From Corynebacterium ulceribovis DSM 45146 (lineage in GTDB: Bacteria; Actinomycetota; Actinomycetes; Mycobacteriales; Mycobacteriaceae): 64,000 nt of DNA. Each line of letters begins with the position of its first letter. Positions within the stretch are counted from its first letter, which is position 1. A program made the position numbers and the translations under genes. This document shows, in pieces, positions 34,975 through 44,343 of the stretch. The DNA lies in NCBI RefSeq assembly GCF_000372445.1, contig NZ_AQUY01000001.1, positions 699,553 through 763,552 on the forward strand, read 5' to 3'. The notes beneath the pieces were generated by a model that ran no database searches, was not told where the DNA came from, and saw only the letters and a list, made by a program, of their open reading frames with translations.

Positions 34975-36441
34975 ATGCAAAGTCTTCTTGACGCAATCGC
35001 AGCATTCAACGACAAATACTGGTACCTCGTTATTGTCCTGCTCATCACCGCAGGGCTGTACTTCGGGGCGCGCACCATCATGGTGCAAATCCGCTACGTG
35101 CCAGACATGCTGCGAGTTATCACCGAAAAACCTTCGGATATTTCCGAGGGCAAAAAGGGCATTTCTGCCTTTAAAGCCTTCACCATTTCCGCTGCGTCTC
35201 GTGTCGGCACCGGCAATATTGCTGGTGTTGCCGTTGCCATCACCTTGGGCGGGCCGGGCGCTGTGTTCTGGATGTGGCTGCTGGCCATCCTCGGCGGTGC
35301 CACCGCATTCGTCGAATCGACGCTCGCGCAGCTGTACAAAGTGCGCGATGAAGACTCCTACCGCGGCGGCCCGGCGTACTACATCACCCGCGGGCTGGGG
35401 AAGAAGTGGGGCTGGCTGGCAACACTCTTCGCTGTGGTCATCACGCTGACCTACGGTTTCGTGTTCAACGCCGTGCAATCGAACTCGATTACTGCCGCAG
35501 TGGTGGAATCGACGGGCAGTGACGCGGACGCCACGAAATGGGTGGTCGGCCTAGTGCTTGCCGGGTTGGCTGCGGCCATCATCTTCGGCGGTGTGCAGCG
35601 CATCGCCAGCTTCACCCAAGTCATTGTGCCGGTAATGGCAGTGGCCTACTTTGTGCTGGCAGTTACGGTGCTGGTGCTGAATTGGCGGGACGTGCCGGCG
35701 ATGCTGGCGCTGATTGTTGAACATGCCTTGGGTATCCGCGAAGTTGTTGGCGCGGCGGTCGGCACCGCGATTATGCAGGGTATTCGCCGCGGGCTGTTCT
35801 CTAACGAGGCCGGTATGGGTTCGACTCCGAACGCGGCGGCAACCGCGTCGGTGTCCCACCCAGTCAAGCAGGGCCTGACTCAGACCCTCGGCGTGTACTT
35901 CGACACGCTGGTGGTGTGCTCCATGACTGCGGTGATCATTCTGCTGTCGAATCCGTCCTATGGCGGCGATGCGGAAGGCACTTCGCTGACCCAGCAGGCA
36001 CTATCCGGCCAGATCGGTGCGTGGGCGACGCACGCGATTACCATCATCATCTTCTTCTTGGCGTTTAGCTCGGTGATCGGTAACTACTACTACGCCGAGT
36101 CGAATGTTTCCTTCCTGACGGAGAAGAAGTCGGTGCTCAATGGTGTGCGCGGCCTGGTTGTGCTGTGTGTGCTTGGCGGCGCGCTGGGTTCGGTGCCGTT
36201 GGTGTGGGCGCTGGCGGATGTGATGTCTGGCATTATGGCGACAATTAATATTGTGGCGATTTTGCCGCTGGGTGGGGCAGCGGTGGCGTTGCTGAAGAAC
36301 TACTCAGCGCAGCGGGCGAAGAATGTGGTGCCGGTGTTCCACCGGGATGACCTGCCGAATCTTCCGGGGTGGGAGAACATCACCTGCTGGGATGGCTCCG
36401 ACCCGATTTCCCGGCCGGAGACCTACCAGCGGATGGTCTAG
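34975..36441 (+). CDS. Alanine/glycine:cation symporter (AGCS family)
   Basis: 488 residues, about 10-11 membrane segments. AGCS signature regions GTGNIAGVAVAITLGGPGAVFWMW, GGPAYYITRGLG, and the later GLFSNEAGMGSTPNAAATA. Probably a Na+-coupled alanine or glycine importer. ATG 34975 is 7 bases after TAGCGT, whose TAG is the mutM stop, so a leaderless start is likely; a GTG 9 bases earlier is possible. Confidence 0.92.
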   Translation: MQSLLDAIAAFNDKYWYLVIVLLITAGLYFGARTIMVQIRYVPDMLRVITEKPSDISEGKKGISAFKAFTISAASRVGTGNIAGVAVAITLGGPGAVFWMWLLAILGGATAFVESTLAQLYKVRDEDSYRGGPAYYITRGLGKKWGWLATLFAVVITLTYGFVFNAVQSNSITAAVVESTGSDADATKWVVGLVLAGLAAAIIFGGVQRIASFTQVIVPVMAVAYFVLAVTVLVLNWRDVPAMLALIVEHALGIREVVGAAVGTAIMQGIRRGLFSNEAGMGSTPNAAATASVSHPVKQGLTQTLGVYFDTLVVCSMTAVIILLSNPSYGGDAEGTSLTQQALSGQIGAWATHAITIIIFFLAFSSVIGNYYYAESNVSFLTEKKSVLNGVRGLVVLCVLGGALGSVPLVWALADVMSGIMATINIVAILPLGGAAVALLKNYSAQRAKNVVPVFHRDDLPNLPGWENITCWDGSDPISRPETYQRMV

Positions 36442-36510
36442 GCCCGGGTAGGGGCAGATTGGGCGTCGTGACGAATATAAACAACCACAGCATTGCCAAT
36501 AATGTGGCAG

Positions 36511-36529
36511 CGAGGTTAGGCTTGCTTAA
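36511..36529 (+). promoter_or_regulatory. DtxR-like iron box upstream of feoA
   Basis: CGAGGTTAGGCTTGCTTAA; its complement matches 14 of 19 positions of the DtxR consensus TTAGGTTAGCCTAACCTAA by hand alignment. It lies just upstream of a possible -10 (TAATCT, 36534-36539) and 30 bases before feoA, so iron-loaded DtxR would block transcription of feoABC. Confidence 0.6.
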
Positions 36530-36558
36530 GTACTAATCTTGTCGGAAAGTTTCTCGTC

Positions 36559-36834
36559 ATGACCACCACCGTCACCACTGCAGACCTGCAAGTTCCGCTG
36601 CGGATTTCCTCGATTAATCACGCCAGACTGAGCTGCCAGGAACGCCGCCGACTCGCCGAACTTGGACTGCGCCCTGGCTGCAAAATGCAGGTGACCCAAA
36701 AGACTGCCGGCGGCGGCCGAATCATTAAGGTCTCCACGATGCGCTACGCCGTGGACTGCCAACTTGCCGGCGCCGTCAACGTGGTTGCCGACTGTGCCCA
36801 CAATGGCTGTGACCTGCGGGGCTGCAACCTGTGA
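36559..36834 (+). CDS. feoA: Ferrous iron transport protein A
   Basis: 91 residues, SH3-like FeoA domain (LSCQERRRLAELGLRPGCKM, then GGGRIIKVSTMRYAVD). It is longer than the usual 75 or so residues because of a C-terminal tail with Cys79-X4-Cys84-X4-Cys89 (ADCAHNGCDLRGCNL), an unusual potential metal site. Regulates or stabilises FeoB on the cytoplasmic side. feoB starts at GTG overlapping its TGA. Confidence 0.93.
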   Translation: MTTTVTTADLQVPLRISSINHARLSCQERRRLAELGLRPGCKMQVTQKTAGGGRIIKVSTMRYAVDCQLAGAVNVVADCAHNGCDLRGCNL

Positions 36835-38840
36835 GTGTCACGCCGAGCGCTAGCTGCCACAGTAATAGCCACGGCACCTCCCACGCCCCGAAAGGCGCGC
36901 CGGTGATTGCGTTGGTGGGCGCCCCAAATGCCGGTAAATCCACACTGTTTAACGGCCTGACCGGTGCGAAAGTGCAGATGGGCAACTGGCCCGGTACCAC
37001 CGTGGAAGTTGGCCGTGGCGCATGGAAAACCCAAGGCGCCACCTATGACGTCATTGACTTTCCGGGGGCCTACTCGTTAGACCCCATAAGCCCAGATGAA
37101 GAACTGACCCGCAAACTGGTCATCGACTGCGAGCCAGAAGAGCGGCCCGACCTTGTGTTGGTCGCCGTTGACGCCGCAGCAATCAGCCGCAGCCTGTACA
37201 TGGTCGCTCAGCTGGCAGAGCATCCGTTTCGCACTGTCATTGTGCTGACCAAGTCCGATGTCGCAGCAACGGCGGGCCAACCGGTGGATGCGGCAGAGCT
37301 ATCGCGGGCACTTGGCATCCCAGTAGTGGCAGTAGACCCACGGCGCCGCTCGAACCTAGAGCAAGTGGGGGAAGCGGTCGCGCAAGCAATGCTGCGCGAG
37401 CCAGTGCAATTGCGGGAAGTGGGCACGACTGAGGCCGACATGGACATTGACCCCGATGTTGATCTAGCGCTGAACACCGAAGATGATTTCGCTGCCGCGG
37501 ATGCGCGCTTTGCGTGGATTGAGCAAGCGGTCGCAGCGTCAACACGCTCTAATAACCGCAGCGCCGATGCCACGACCACCGAGCGGATTGACCGCGTCGC
37601 CCTGCACCCAGTGGTCGGCCCAGTGCTGTTTCTGGCTGTCATGTGGCTGGTTTTTCAAATCACCACCACCGTCGCCGCACCTCTACAAGCAGCCCTAGAG
37701 GGGTTTTTCACCGGGCCGCTATCCGAATGGACTGCTGGCCTGCTGGATAGGTTCGGGCTCACCCATCCGTTCTTCACCGGGTTCATCATCGATGGCCTCA
37801 TCGGTGGTGTCGGCATGGTCCTTAGCTTCGCGCCGTTGATGGCGCTGATGTTCCTTTGTCTCGCGGTACTTGAAGACTCCGGCTACATGTCTCGCGCTGC
37901 CGTTGTCACCGACCGGGTGATGAAAGCGATTGGCCTGCCGGGCAAAGCCTTCATCCCGCTGATTGTCGGCTTCGGCTGTAACGTGCCTGCTATCTCCGCC
38001 ACTCGGGTGCTGTCGAAACCGCAGCACCGTATTCAAACAGCGCTCCTCGTGCCGCTGACTTCATGCTCGGCCCGCCTGACGCTCTATGTCATGCTCGCGT
38101 CGGTGTTCTTTCCCGACCATGCCGGCACCGTCGTGTTCATCATGTACGTCGTCTCTATCGTGCTGGTAGTGCTGCTGGGCATGGCTCTGCGCGCGGCACT
38201 GTGGCGGAAGATGGGCACCGAAGCGCTCATCATTGACTTGCCGACTTACCAGATTCCTGGTGCCCGGTTGGCTTTGTCCGTCATGTGGGTGCGGCTGAAA
38301 GGCTTCCTAGAAACCGCCGGCAAAATCATCGTCGCCACGGTCGCGCTGATTTTCATTTTGCAAGCCACCCCGGTCAGCACCGATCAAGGTTTTGCTTCCG
38401 AAGATCTTGCACCACGCGACAGTGCTTATGGGGTCATTTCCACTGCTATTGCACCGATTTTCCACCCAGCCGGTTTCGGTTCATGGTCACTGGCCGGACC
38501 AGTGCTCACCGGATTCGTGGCGAAGGAAGCTGTCATTTCCACATGGGCGCAAACCTATTCAGTCGACGATGTCACTGATGCCAGCGCCAAGGAACAGGGC
38601 GAATCCGCGTTAGCTACCCAAGTCCGGGCAGACTTTGATCAAGCCTCCGGTGGGCACACCATTGCGGCGGTGTGGGCATTTATGCTGTTCATGTTGGCGT
38701 ACACGCCGTGCGTTGCGACGATTGCAGCCCAGCGTCGGGAAATTGGTTGGAAATGGACCCTCTTTGGTGTGGCCGTGCAATTACTCATGGCCTGGGGCAT
38801 CGCAGTGGCTGCGTTTAACCTCCTTAAAGTGTGGTTCTAA
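36831..38840 (+). CDS. feoB: Ferrous iron transport GTPase/permease
   Basis: 669 residues. N-terminal G domain: GAPNAGKSTLFN (G1, about 30), GNWPGTTVEVG (G2), DFPGAYSL (G3), LTKSD at the G4 position; then a polytopic domain with the Gate motifs (GFGCNVPAI, and SCSARLTLYVML). A His/Cys-containing stretch CHSNSHGTSH (residues 9-18) precedes the G domain. Imports Fe2+ across the membrane. The FeoC-like gene starts at its stop (TAATG). Confidence 0.96.
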   Translation: MSVTPSASCHSNSHGTSHAPKGAPVIALVGAPNAGKSTLFNGLTGAKVQMGNWPGTTVEVGRGAWKTQGATYDVIDFPGAYSLDPISPDEELTRKLVIDCEPEERPDLVLVAVDAAAISRSLYMVAQLAEHPFRTVIVLTKSDVAATAGQPVDAAELSRALGIPVVAVDPRRRSNLEQVGEAVAQAMLREPVQLREVGTTEADMDIDPDVDLALNTEDDFAAADARFAWIEQAVAASTRSNNRSADATTTERIDRVALHPVVGPVLFLAVMWLVFQITTTVAAPLQAALEGFFTGPLSEWTAGLLDRFGLTHPFFTGFIIDGLIGGVGMVLSFAPLMALMFLCLAVLEDSGYMSRAAVVTDRVMKAIGLPGKAFIPLIVGFGCNVPAISATRVLSKPQHRIQTALLVPLTSCSARLTLYVMLASVFFPDHAGTVVFIMYVVSIVLVVLLGMALRAALWRKMGTEALIIDLPTYQIPGARLALSVMWVRLKGFLETAGKIIVATVALIFILQATPVSTDQGFASEDLAPRDSAYGVISTAIAPIFHPAGFGSWSLAGPVLTGFVAKEAVISTWAQTYSVDDVTDASAKEQGESALATQVRADFDQASGGHTIAAVWAFMLFMLAYTPCVATIAAQRREIGWKWTLFGVAVQLLMAWGIAVAAFNLLKVWF

Positions 38841-39130
38841 TGGCAGGGCCACTGTCACAAGTCGCCGCTGCAATGCGTGCCGGCAGCCGCACCATCCGCG
38901 ATATCTGCGCGCAAACAGGATTGAGTAACAGCACCGTCGCAGCAGCAATCGAGCATTTGGAGCGCAGCGGAAAACTCACCCGGCGCACCGAAACTGCCAG
39001 CTGCAGTGGCCACTGTTCAGGCTGTGAATTCGAAGAAGAACACCGCGGACAGGGCACGACGTGCCAACTGGGTATGCCGACGCCACGACGCGGTGCGCCG
39101 CGCGGCCTGACTTTCTACGAGCTCCGCTAA
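38840..39130 (+). CDS. feoC: FeoC-like winged-helix protein with four-cysteine motif
   Basis: 96 residues. N-terminal winged helix (TIRDICAQTGLSNSTVAAAI) followed by Cys55-X3-Cys59-X2-Cys62-X12-Cys75, suited to bind an Fe-S cluster or zinc. FeoC proteins of this make-up are proposed to sense oxygen or iron and to protect FeoB from proteolysis in enterobacteria. Here the similarity is by fold, motif and place after feoB. Its TAA is the start of the smc -10-like box. Confidence 0.82.
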   Translation: MAGPLSQVAAAMRAGSRTIRDICAQTGLSNSTVAAAIEHLERSGKLTRRTETASCSGHCSGCEFEEEHRGQGTTCQLGMPTPRRGAPRGLTFYELR

Positions 39131-39133
39131 ACT
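39128..39133 (+). promoter_or_regulatory. -10 box formed by the feoC stop codon
   Basis: TAAACT: its TAA is the feoC stop and it stands 8 bases before the smc ATG, where no Shine-Dalgarno is visible. A leaderless smc transcript independent of iron control is likely. Confidence 0.5.
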
Positions 39134-39141
39134 AGTTATCT

Positions 39142-42100
39142 ATGCATCTGAAGTCGTTGACACTCAAAGGGTTCAAGTCCTTTGCGTCAGCGGCGACTCT
39201 TCGTTTTGAGCCTGGCATCTGCGCGGTAGTTGGCCCGAATGGCTCCGGTAAGTCCAACGTGGTCGACGCGTTAGCGTGGGTGATGGGCGAACACAGTGCC
39301 AAAACGCTGCGCGGTGGATCCATGGAAGATGTCATCTTCGCTGGAACATCCGGCAGGGCAGCCCTTGGTCGCGCAGAAGTTACCCTCACCATCGACAATG
39401 CTGACGGTGCGCTACCAATCGACTACTCCGAAGTGTCCGTCACTCGGCGCATGTTCCGCGATGGCGCGAGTGAATACGAAATCAACGGTGCCCGCTGCCG
39501 GTTGATGGATGTGCAGGAGCTGCTGTCGGACACTGGTATCGGCCGCGAAATGCACATCATTGTCGGCCAGGGGCGCCTCGGGCAGATTCTGGAATCCAAA
39601 CCGGAAGATCGACGTGCCTTCATTGAAGAAGCAGCCGGTGTCCTCAAGCACCGTCGACGCAAGGAAAAAGCACAGCGCAAACTGCATTCAATGCAAGCGA
39701 ACCTGGACCGGCTGCAGGACCTGACCGGGGAGTTGCACCGGCAGCTCAAACCGCTTGCGCGCCAAGCCGAAGCAGCAAAACGCGCCGCGACTGTGCAAGC
39801 AGATTTGCGGGAAGCGAAACTGAACCTGGCTGCCGCCGACCTAACGCGGAAGCGACAAGCTCTCACCGACCGCACCCGCACTGCCGAAATCCTCGCTGAG
39901 CAGGTGCTTGCCGCTGAAGAAGCTGCCGAAGAGGCTGCGGAAACCCTGACCACGCTGGAAGATGATTTAGCCGCAGTCACCCCAGCGGCCGATGCCGCCC
40001 AGCAGGAATGGTTTCGGCTTTCCGCGCTGCAAGAACGCGTCTCTGCGACCGTGCGTATCGCCGCCGACCGTGCCCGCTCAACCACTGAAACACGCTGGAC
40101 TGGGCCGGACCCGGAGGAACTGCGGGAGCGCGCCGATCGCCTTGACGCAGAGCAAGAAGAACTCGATGCCACCGTCGAAGCGGCACTCGACACCCTCACC
40201 GATATTCGGGAACAAGTCGCAGAGGCCGAAGCCCGCGCCCGCGCCGCCGATGCTGAACATATGGCCGCAGTGCGCGCGCAAGCTGACCGTCGCGAAGGCG
40301 TGGTGCGTTTGGTGGCAGCAGAAGAGTCACTTCGTGCGCGTATTACCGCTGCGGAAGATGAGATTGAACGACTGCGGGAGCAGGCGGGGAGCGTCGATAA
40401 GCGCCGCGACGCTGCCGAAACTGAAGCAGACGCCGCCGCGACGGAACTGTCGGAAGCGGAAGCTGCGATGCCACAGTTGGAGGACCGGCAGCAACGCCGC
40501 GCGCAGGAACGTGACCAGGCGGAGACGCGGCTGCAGCAGCTGCGCAAGCAGGAACGTGAATTAGAGCGCAGGATTTCCGGGTTGGATGCTCGGATTGAGG
40601 CGATTGCTGCGATGGTGGCGGCCTCCCGCACCGATGGCGCGGCGTGGTTGCAGAAGAATCAGCAGGTCACCGCACTGTCAGAGCTGTTGGCCGTGCAAGG
40701 CGGATGGGATAGTGCCGTTGCCGCTGCGTTGGGGGACGCTGCCGATGCCGTGGTGGCCTACGACAACGCCGACACCATGATGGAGGCGCTCACCGAGGCG
40801 AATGGTGGTCACGCGACCGTCATTGAAGCTGGCGGCAGCCCGTGGCGTCTTGATGTGGACTTGCCGTCGGGGGCGCGGTGGGCACTTGATGCCATCACCA
40901 TCCCGGAGGATATTGCCGGCGGTGTGACTGCACTGCTGGTCGACGTGGTGCTGGTGGATGACGCTGCGGCGGCCCGCGGACTTGTCGCCGCTGACAATCG
41001 GCTGCGTGCGGTGACCGCCGACGGCCGGATATACGGTGCGGGTTGGGTCCGCGGTGGTTCCGGTAGTCAGCGCAGCGCCGTGGAACTTGGTGCGGAGTCC
41101 GCTGGGCTTAGCGACGAAGCGAAGGCAGCTCGAGGAGAACTCGACAATCTCGCTGCGACTTTGTCTGGCGCAGAAGCCGAAGCGGAAGAGCGTCGTACCG
41201 AAGCTGCGGGTGCGAAAGCAGCGCTGCGGGAACAACAATCGCAGGTCAAGACGCTGGCGCAGCATGTCGCACGGCTGCAGAAAACCGCGGCGGCGGTGGT
41301 TCGGGAAGCCGAAACGATGGGGCAGCGCACCCAAGAGGCTGAAGACCGCTTGGCGAATTTGCGCTCCGAATATGACGAATTGTCGGATCGGTTGGCCCGC
41401 TTGGATGATGAACCAGACGATGATGAACCGTCGACAGAGCTGCGCGATAGCGCCGCGGAAGAATTAGCCCGGGCGCGCGCCGCGGAAACGGAAGCGCGGT
41501 TGGTGCTGCGTACCTCGGAAGAACGTGCCGGACAGGGGCGGGGCAAGGCTGAAGGTTTGCGTCGCCAAGCCCACTATGAGGAACAACAGCGAAGCCGCCA
41601 CGAAGCGGCAATGGTCCGGCAGCGGGCCGCCCGGGAACTGGCCGTCGCGGTGACCGAACTCGGCGCGGATTTGGTTGACCGGGTGCGCGGCGCAGCAGAC
41701 GCCGCCGCCCGCCGCAAAGATGCGTTTGTAGGCCGTAAAGCGCAGGTGCAGGCGGCATTGCAGCAGGCACGGCAGCAGGCCAGTGCAACTCAACAGCACC
41801 TGGCGCGGCTGAAGGATTCGGCGCATAAGGAAGATTTGGCGCAGTCCGAGTCGCGGGTGCTGATGGAGCAGGCGGAAGCCGCCGTGATGGAGCAGCTTGG
41901 CGTCACCGGCGATGACCTGCTGGAACAGTATGCGCCGGGGCCGGACTTCGACGAGGCGGAAGAGCAGAAACGGCTCAAACGCGCCGAGCGGGACCTGCGG
42001 GCACTGGGCAAGGTGAACCCGTTGGCGTTGGAGGAATACGCGGCGATGGAGGAGCGCTACCAGTTCCTGGCGACACAGTTGGATGATGTGCAGCGGGCGC

Positions 42101-42606
42101 GGGCGGATTTGCGGCAAGTCATTGAGGATGTGGACGCGACGATTCTGCAGCTGTTCACCGAGGCTTGGTTGGATGTGGAAAAGGAATTCCCCGCGGTCTT
42201 CCAAACGCTGTTCCCCGGCGGTGAGGGGCGCCTCGTGCTGACCGAACCAGAAGACATGCTGACCACCGGCATTGAACTGGAAGCTCGCCCGCCCGGCAAA
42301 CGCGTCAAGCGCCTGTCCTTGCTCTCTGGTGGTGAGAAGTCGCTGACGGCGTTAGCAATGCTGGTAGCAATCTTCCGGGCGCGGCCAAGTCCGTTCTACG
42401 TCCTCGATGAGGTGGAGGCGGCGCTTGATGACGTTAACCTGCGCAGGTTGCTCAATCTGCTGCTCGAATTGCGGGAATCGTCGCAGCTCATTGTGATTAC
42501 GCACCAGAAACCGACCATGGATATAGCCAACGTGCTTTACGGCGTGACGATGCGTGGCGATGGGGTAACGCGGGTGATTTCGCAGCGCATGTCGCCGACA
42601 ACCTAA
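39142..42606 (+). CDS. smc: Chromosome segregation protein SMC
   Basis: 1154 residues. Walker A GPNGSGKSN (about 32-40) in the N-terminal head, two long coiled-coil arms (about 170-480 and 640-1000) around a hinge (about 500-620, GGWDSAVAAALGDAADAVV), and a C-terminal head with the signature LSGGEKSLTALAML and Walker B YVLDEVEAALDD. Condenses and segregates the chromosome, with ScpA/ScpB encoded elsewhere. In front of ftsY, as in mycobacteria. Confidence 0.98.
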   Translation: MHLKSLTLKGFKSFASAATLRFEPGICAVVGPNGSGKSNVVDALAWVMGEHSAKTLRGGSMEDVIFAGTSGRAALGRAEVTLTIDNADGALPIDYSEVSVTRRMFRDGASEYEINGARCRLMDVQELLSDTGIGREMHIIVGQGRLGQILESKPEDRRAFIEEAAGVLKHRRRKEKAQRKLHSMQANLDRLQDLTGELHRQLKPLARQAEAAKRAATVQADLREAKLNLAAADLTRKRQALTDRTRTAEILAEQVLAAEEAAEEAAETLTTLEDDLAAVTPAADAAQQEWFRLSALQERVSATVRIAADRARSTTETRWTGPDPEELRERADRLDAEQEELDATVEAALDTLTDIREQVAEAEARARAADAEHMAAVRAQADRREGVVRLVAAEESLRARITAAEDEIERLREQAGSVDKRRDAAETEADAAATELSEAEAAMPQLEDRQQRRAQERDQAETRLQQLRKQERELERRISGLDARIEAIAAMVAASRTDGAAWLQKNQQVTALSELLAVQGGWDSAVAAALGDAADAVVAYDNADTMMEALTEANGGHATVIEAGGSPWRLDVDLPSGARWALDAITIPEDIAGGVTALLVDVVLVDDAAAARGLVAADNRLRAVTADGRIYGAGWVRGGSGSQRSAVELGAESAGLSDEAKAARGELDNLAATLSGAEAEAEERRTEAAGAKAALREQQSQVKTLAQHVARLQKTAAAVVREAETMGQRTQEAEDRLANLRSEYDELSDRLARLDDEPDDDEPSTELRDSAAEELARARAAETEARLVLRTSEERAGQGRGKAEGLRRQAHYEEQQRSRHEAAMVRQRAARELAVAVTELGADLVDRVRGAADAAARRKDAFVGRKAQVQAALQQARQQASATQQHLARLKDSAHKEDLAQSESRVLMEQAEAAVMEQLGVTGDDLLEQYAPGPDFDEAEEQKRLKRAERDLRALGKVNPLALEEYAAMEERYQFLATQLDDVQRARADLRQVIEDVDATILQLFTEAWLDVEKEFPAVFQTLFPGGEGRLVLTEPEDMLTTGIELEARPPGKRVKRLSLLSGGEKSLTALAMLVAIFRARPSPFYVLDEVEAALDDVNLRRLLNLLLELRESSQLIVITHQKPTMDIANVLYGVTMRGDGVTRVISQRMSPTT

Positions 42607-42627
42607 AAACCTGACAAACTGGACACC

Positions 42628-44283
42628 ATGGAAACGTGGATGTGGATAGGTCTAGCTGTCGTTATTGCCATCGTCTTGGTGGCAGTTTTGCTGATTGTGG
42701 GCAATATGCGCCGCAAGCAGAAGACGATTTCTTTCCAACCGAAGGAAGAAACCCGGGAGCTAACGCAACAGGAAAAGTCCGGCGATTACCAAGCCAAGGG
42801 CGGTTTTAGCTTCTCTTCTGGTGCCGCAACTGGCGCCGCGGTGAAGGAACCGGAGCTGCTGCCGGGGCAGGAGTTGCCAGGCCAAGCTAAGCCGCAGCCA
42901 CAGGCGCAGCCGACGGTGCCGCCAGTTGTGCCGCCGCAGGCGCCGGTACCGCCAACCGGTGAGCGGCCAGCGCCACCGGTGGTGGAGCCGGAAGCAGAAC
43001 CGGTAATTGAACCGGAAGCAGAGCCGGTTAGCGAGCCAGTAGCCGAGCCGGCGGATGTACCAAGTGATGTGCCGACTGACGTGCCCGCTGAACCGGCAAC
43101 CCCAGTTGATACGGAGCGGCCAGTTGCGGACCCAGATGAAGTTGATCTGGATGACGTGCTGGAGGAGCAGCCGGAGGTTGAAGAACCTGAGGTGACCGCA
43201 GCCCCGGTTGAAACTGAAGAGCCGATTGCCCCTGAGGTACCTGCACCAGCTGAAGAGCAGATCCCAGCGCCGGAGCCAGTTGTTGAGCCAGAACCTGTGG
43301 TGGAGCCGGAACCTGCACCGGAACCACAGCCAGAGCCTGCTGCGCCGGTAGAGGAAATCGCGCCTGCTGCTGGCCGCATGTCCCGGCTGCGTGGGCGCCT
43401 GGCTCGCTCCCAGAACGCCATCGGTGATTCCGTGCTCGGCATCCTCGGCGCGGGTGACCTCGATGAAGATGCGTGGGAAGAAATCGAAGACACCCTCATC
43501 ATGGCGGACTTGGGCACCGCCTCCACCATGGAAGTGGTGGACAAGCTGCGTGAACGCATCGCCGCTGAAGGTGTTGAATCGGAAGAACAGGCCCGTGCGC
43601 AGCTGCGCTCGGTGCTGGTGGAACAGTGCCGCCCAGAAATGGACCGCTCCATCCACGCGCTGCCACATGAAGGCAAACCAGCCGTCATCCTAGTCGTCGG
43701 GGTCAACGGCACCGGCAAGACCACCACAACTGGCAAGCTCGGCCGCGTGCTCGTATCCATGGGCCACAAAGTGATGTTCGGTGCAGCCGATACGTTCCGT
43801 GCCGCTGCCGCAGACCAACTTGAGACGTGGGGCCGCCGCGTTGGCGCCACCACCGTCCGTGGCCCAGAAGGCGCCGACCCAGCTTCGGTGGCATTCGACG
43901 CCGTCGCACAGGGCATGGACCAGCAGGTTGACGTTGTGCTGGTGGATACCGCAGGCCGTCTGCACACCAAGACCGGTCTGATGGACCAGCTGGGCAAGGT
44001 CAAGCGTGTGGTGGAAAAGAAGGCGATTGTTGACGAAGTGCTGCTGGTCTTGGACGCCACCGTCGGCCAAAATGGTCTGACCCAGGCCCGCGTATTCAAG
44101 GAAGTTGTCAACATCACCGGTGTGGTGCTGACGAAGCTGGATGGCACTGCCAAGGGCGGCATTGTTTTCCAGGTGCAGGAAGAACTCGGCGTGCCAGTCA
44201 AACTAGTTGGCTTGGGTGAAGGTGCTGATGACTTGGCACCATTCGAACCAGAAAGCTTTGTCGACGCGCTTCTTGGCCAGTAG
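42628..44283 (+). CDS. ftsY: Signal recognition particle receptor FtsY
   Basis: 551 residues. An N-terminal membrane anchor (about 4-24), a disordered Pro/Glu/Val-rich region with PEP-like repeats (EPEAEPVIEPEAEPV, roughly 70-245), then the NG domain: DLDEDAWEEIEDTLI, GVNGTGKTTTTGKLG (G1), DTFRAAAADQLETW, VDTAGRLHTKTGLM, TKLDGTAKGG. Docks ribosome-SRP complexes at the membrane together with Ffh, the next gene. Confidence 0.98.
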   Translation: METWMWIGLAVVIAIVLVAVLLIVGNMRRKQKTISFQPKEETRELTQQEKSGDYQAKGGFSFSSGAATGAAVKEPELLPGQELPGQAKPQPQAQPTVPPVVPPQAPVPPTGERPAPPVVEPEAEPVIEPEAEPVSEPVAEPADVPSDVPTDVPAEPATPVDTERPVADPDEVDLDDVLEEQPEVEEPEVTAAPVETEEPIAPEVPAPAEEQIPAPEPVVEPEPVVEPEPAPEPQPEPAAPVEEIAPAAGRMSRLRGRLARSQNAIGDSVLGILGAGDLDEDAWEEIEDTLIMADLGTASTMEVVDKLRERIAAEGVESEEQARAQLRSVLVEQCRPEMDRSIHALPHEGKPAVILVVGVNGTGKTTTTGKLGRVLVSMGHKVMFGAADTFRAAAADQLETWGRRVGATTVRGPEGADPASVAFDAVAQGMDQQVDVVLVDTAGRLHTKTGLMDQLGKVKRVVEKKAIVDEVLLVLDATVGQNGLTQARVFKEVVNITGVVLTKLDGTAKGGIVFQVQEELGVPVKLVGLGEGADDLAPFEPESFVDALLGQ

Positions 44284-44298
44284 CGGCAACGGGGTATG

Positions 44299-44327
44299 GT
44301 GGTGGAGTTAAGAAAGTAGTCCACCAC
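44299..44327 (+). promoter_or_regulatory. Hairpin in the ffh leader
   Basis: GTGGTGGA (44299-44306) pairs with TCCACCAC (44320-44327) around the purine-rich loop GTTAAGAAAGTAG. It ends just before the AGGAAGAG Shine-Dalgarno of ffh. It may modulate ffh translation or partly terminate ftsY transcription, though no T-run follows. Confidence 0.45.
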
Positions 44328-44343
44328 TAGGAAGAGCAGACGC

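Noticed and set aside
43020-43340. Repetitive DNA in ftsY as a possible repeat array
   Set aside because: The repetition follows from the coded Pro/Glu/Val-rich protein repeats, with no constant repeat/spacer pattern as in CRISPR.
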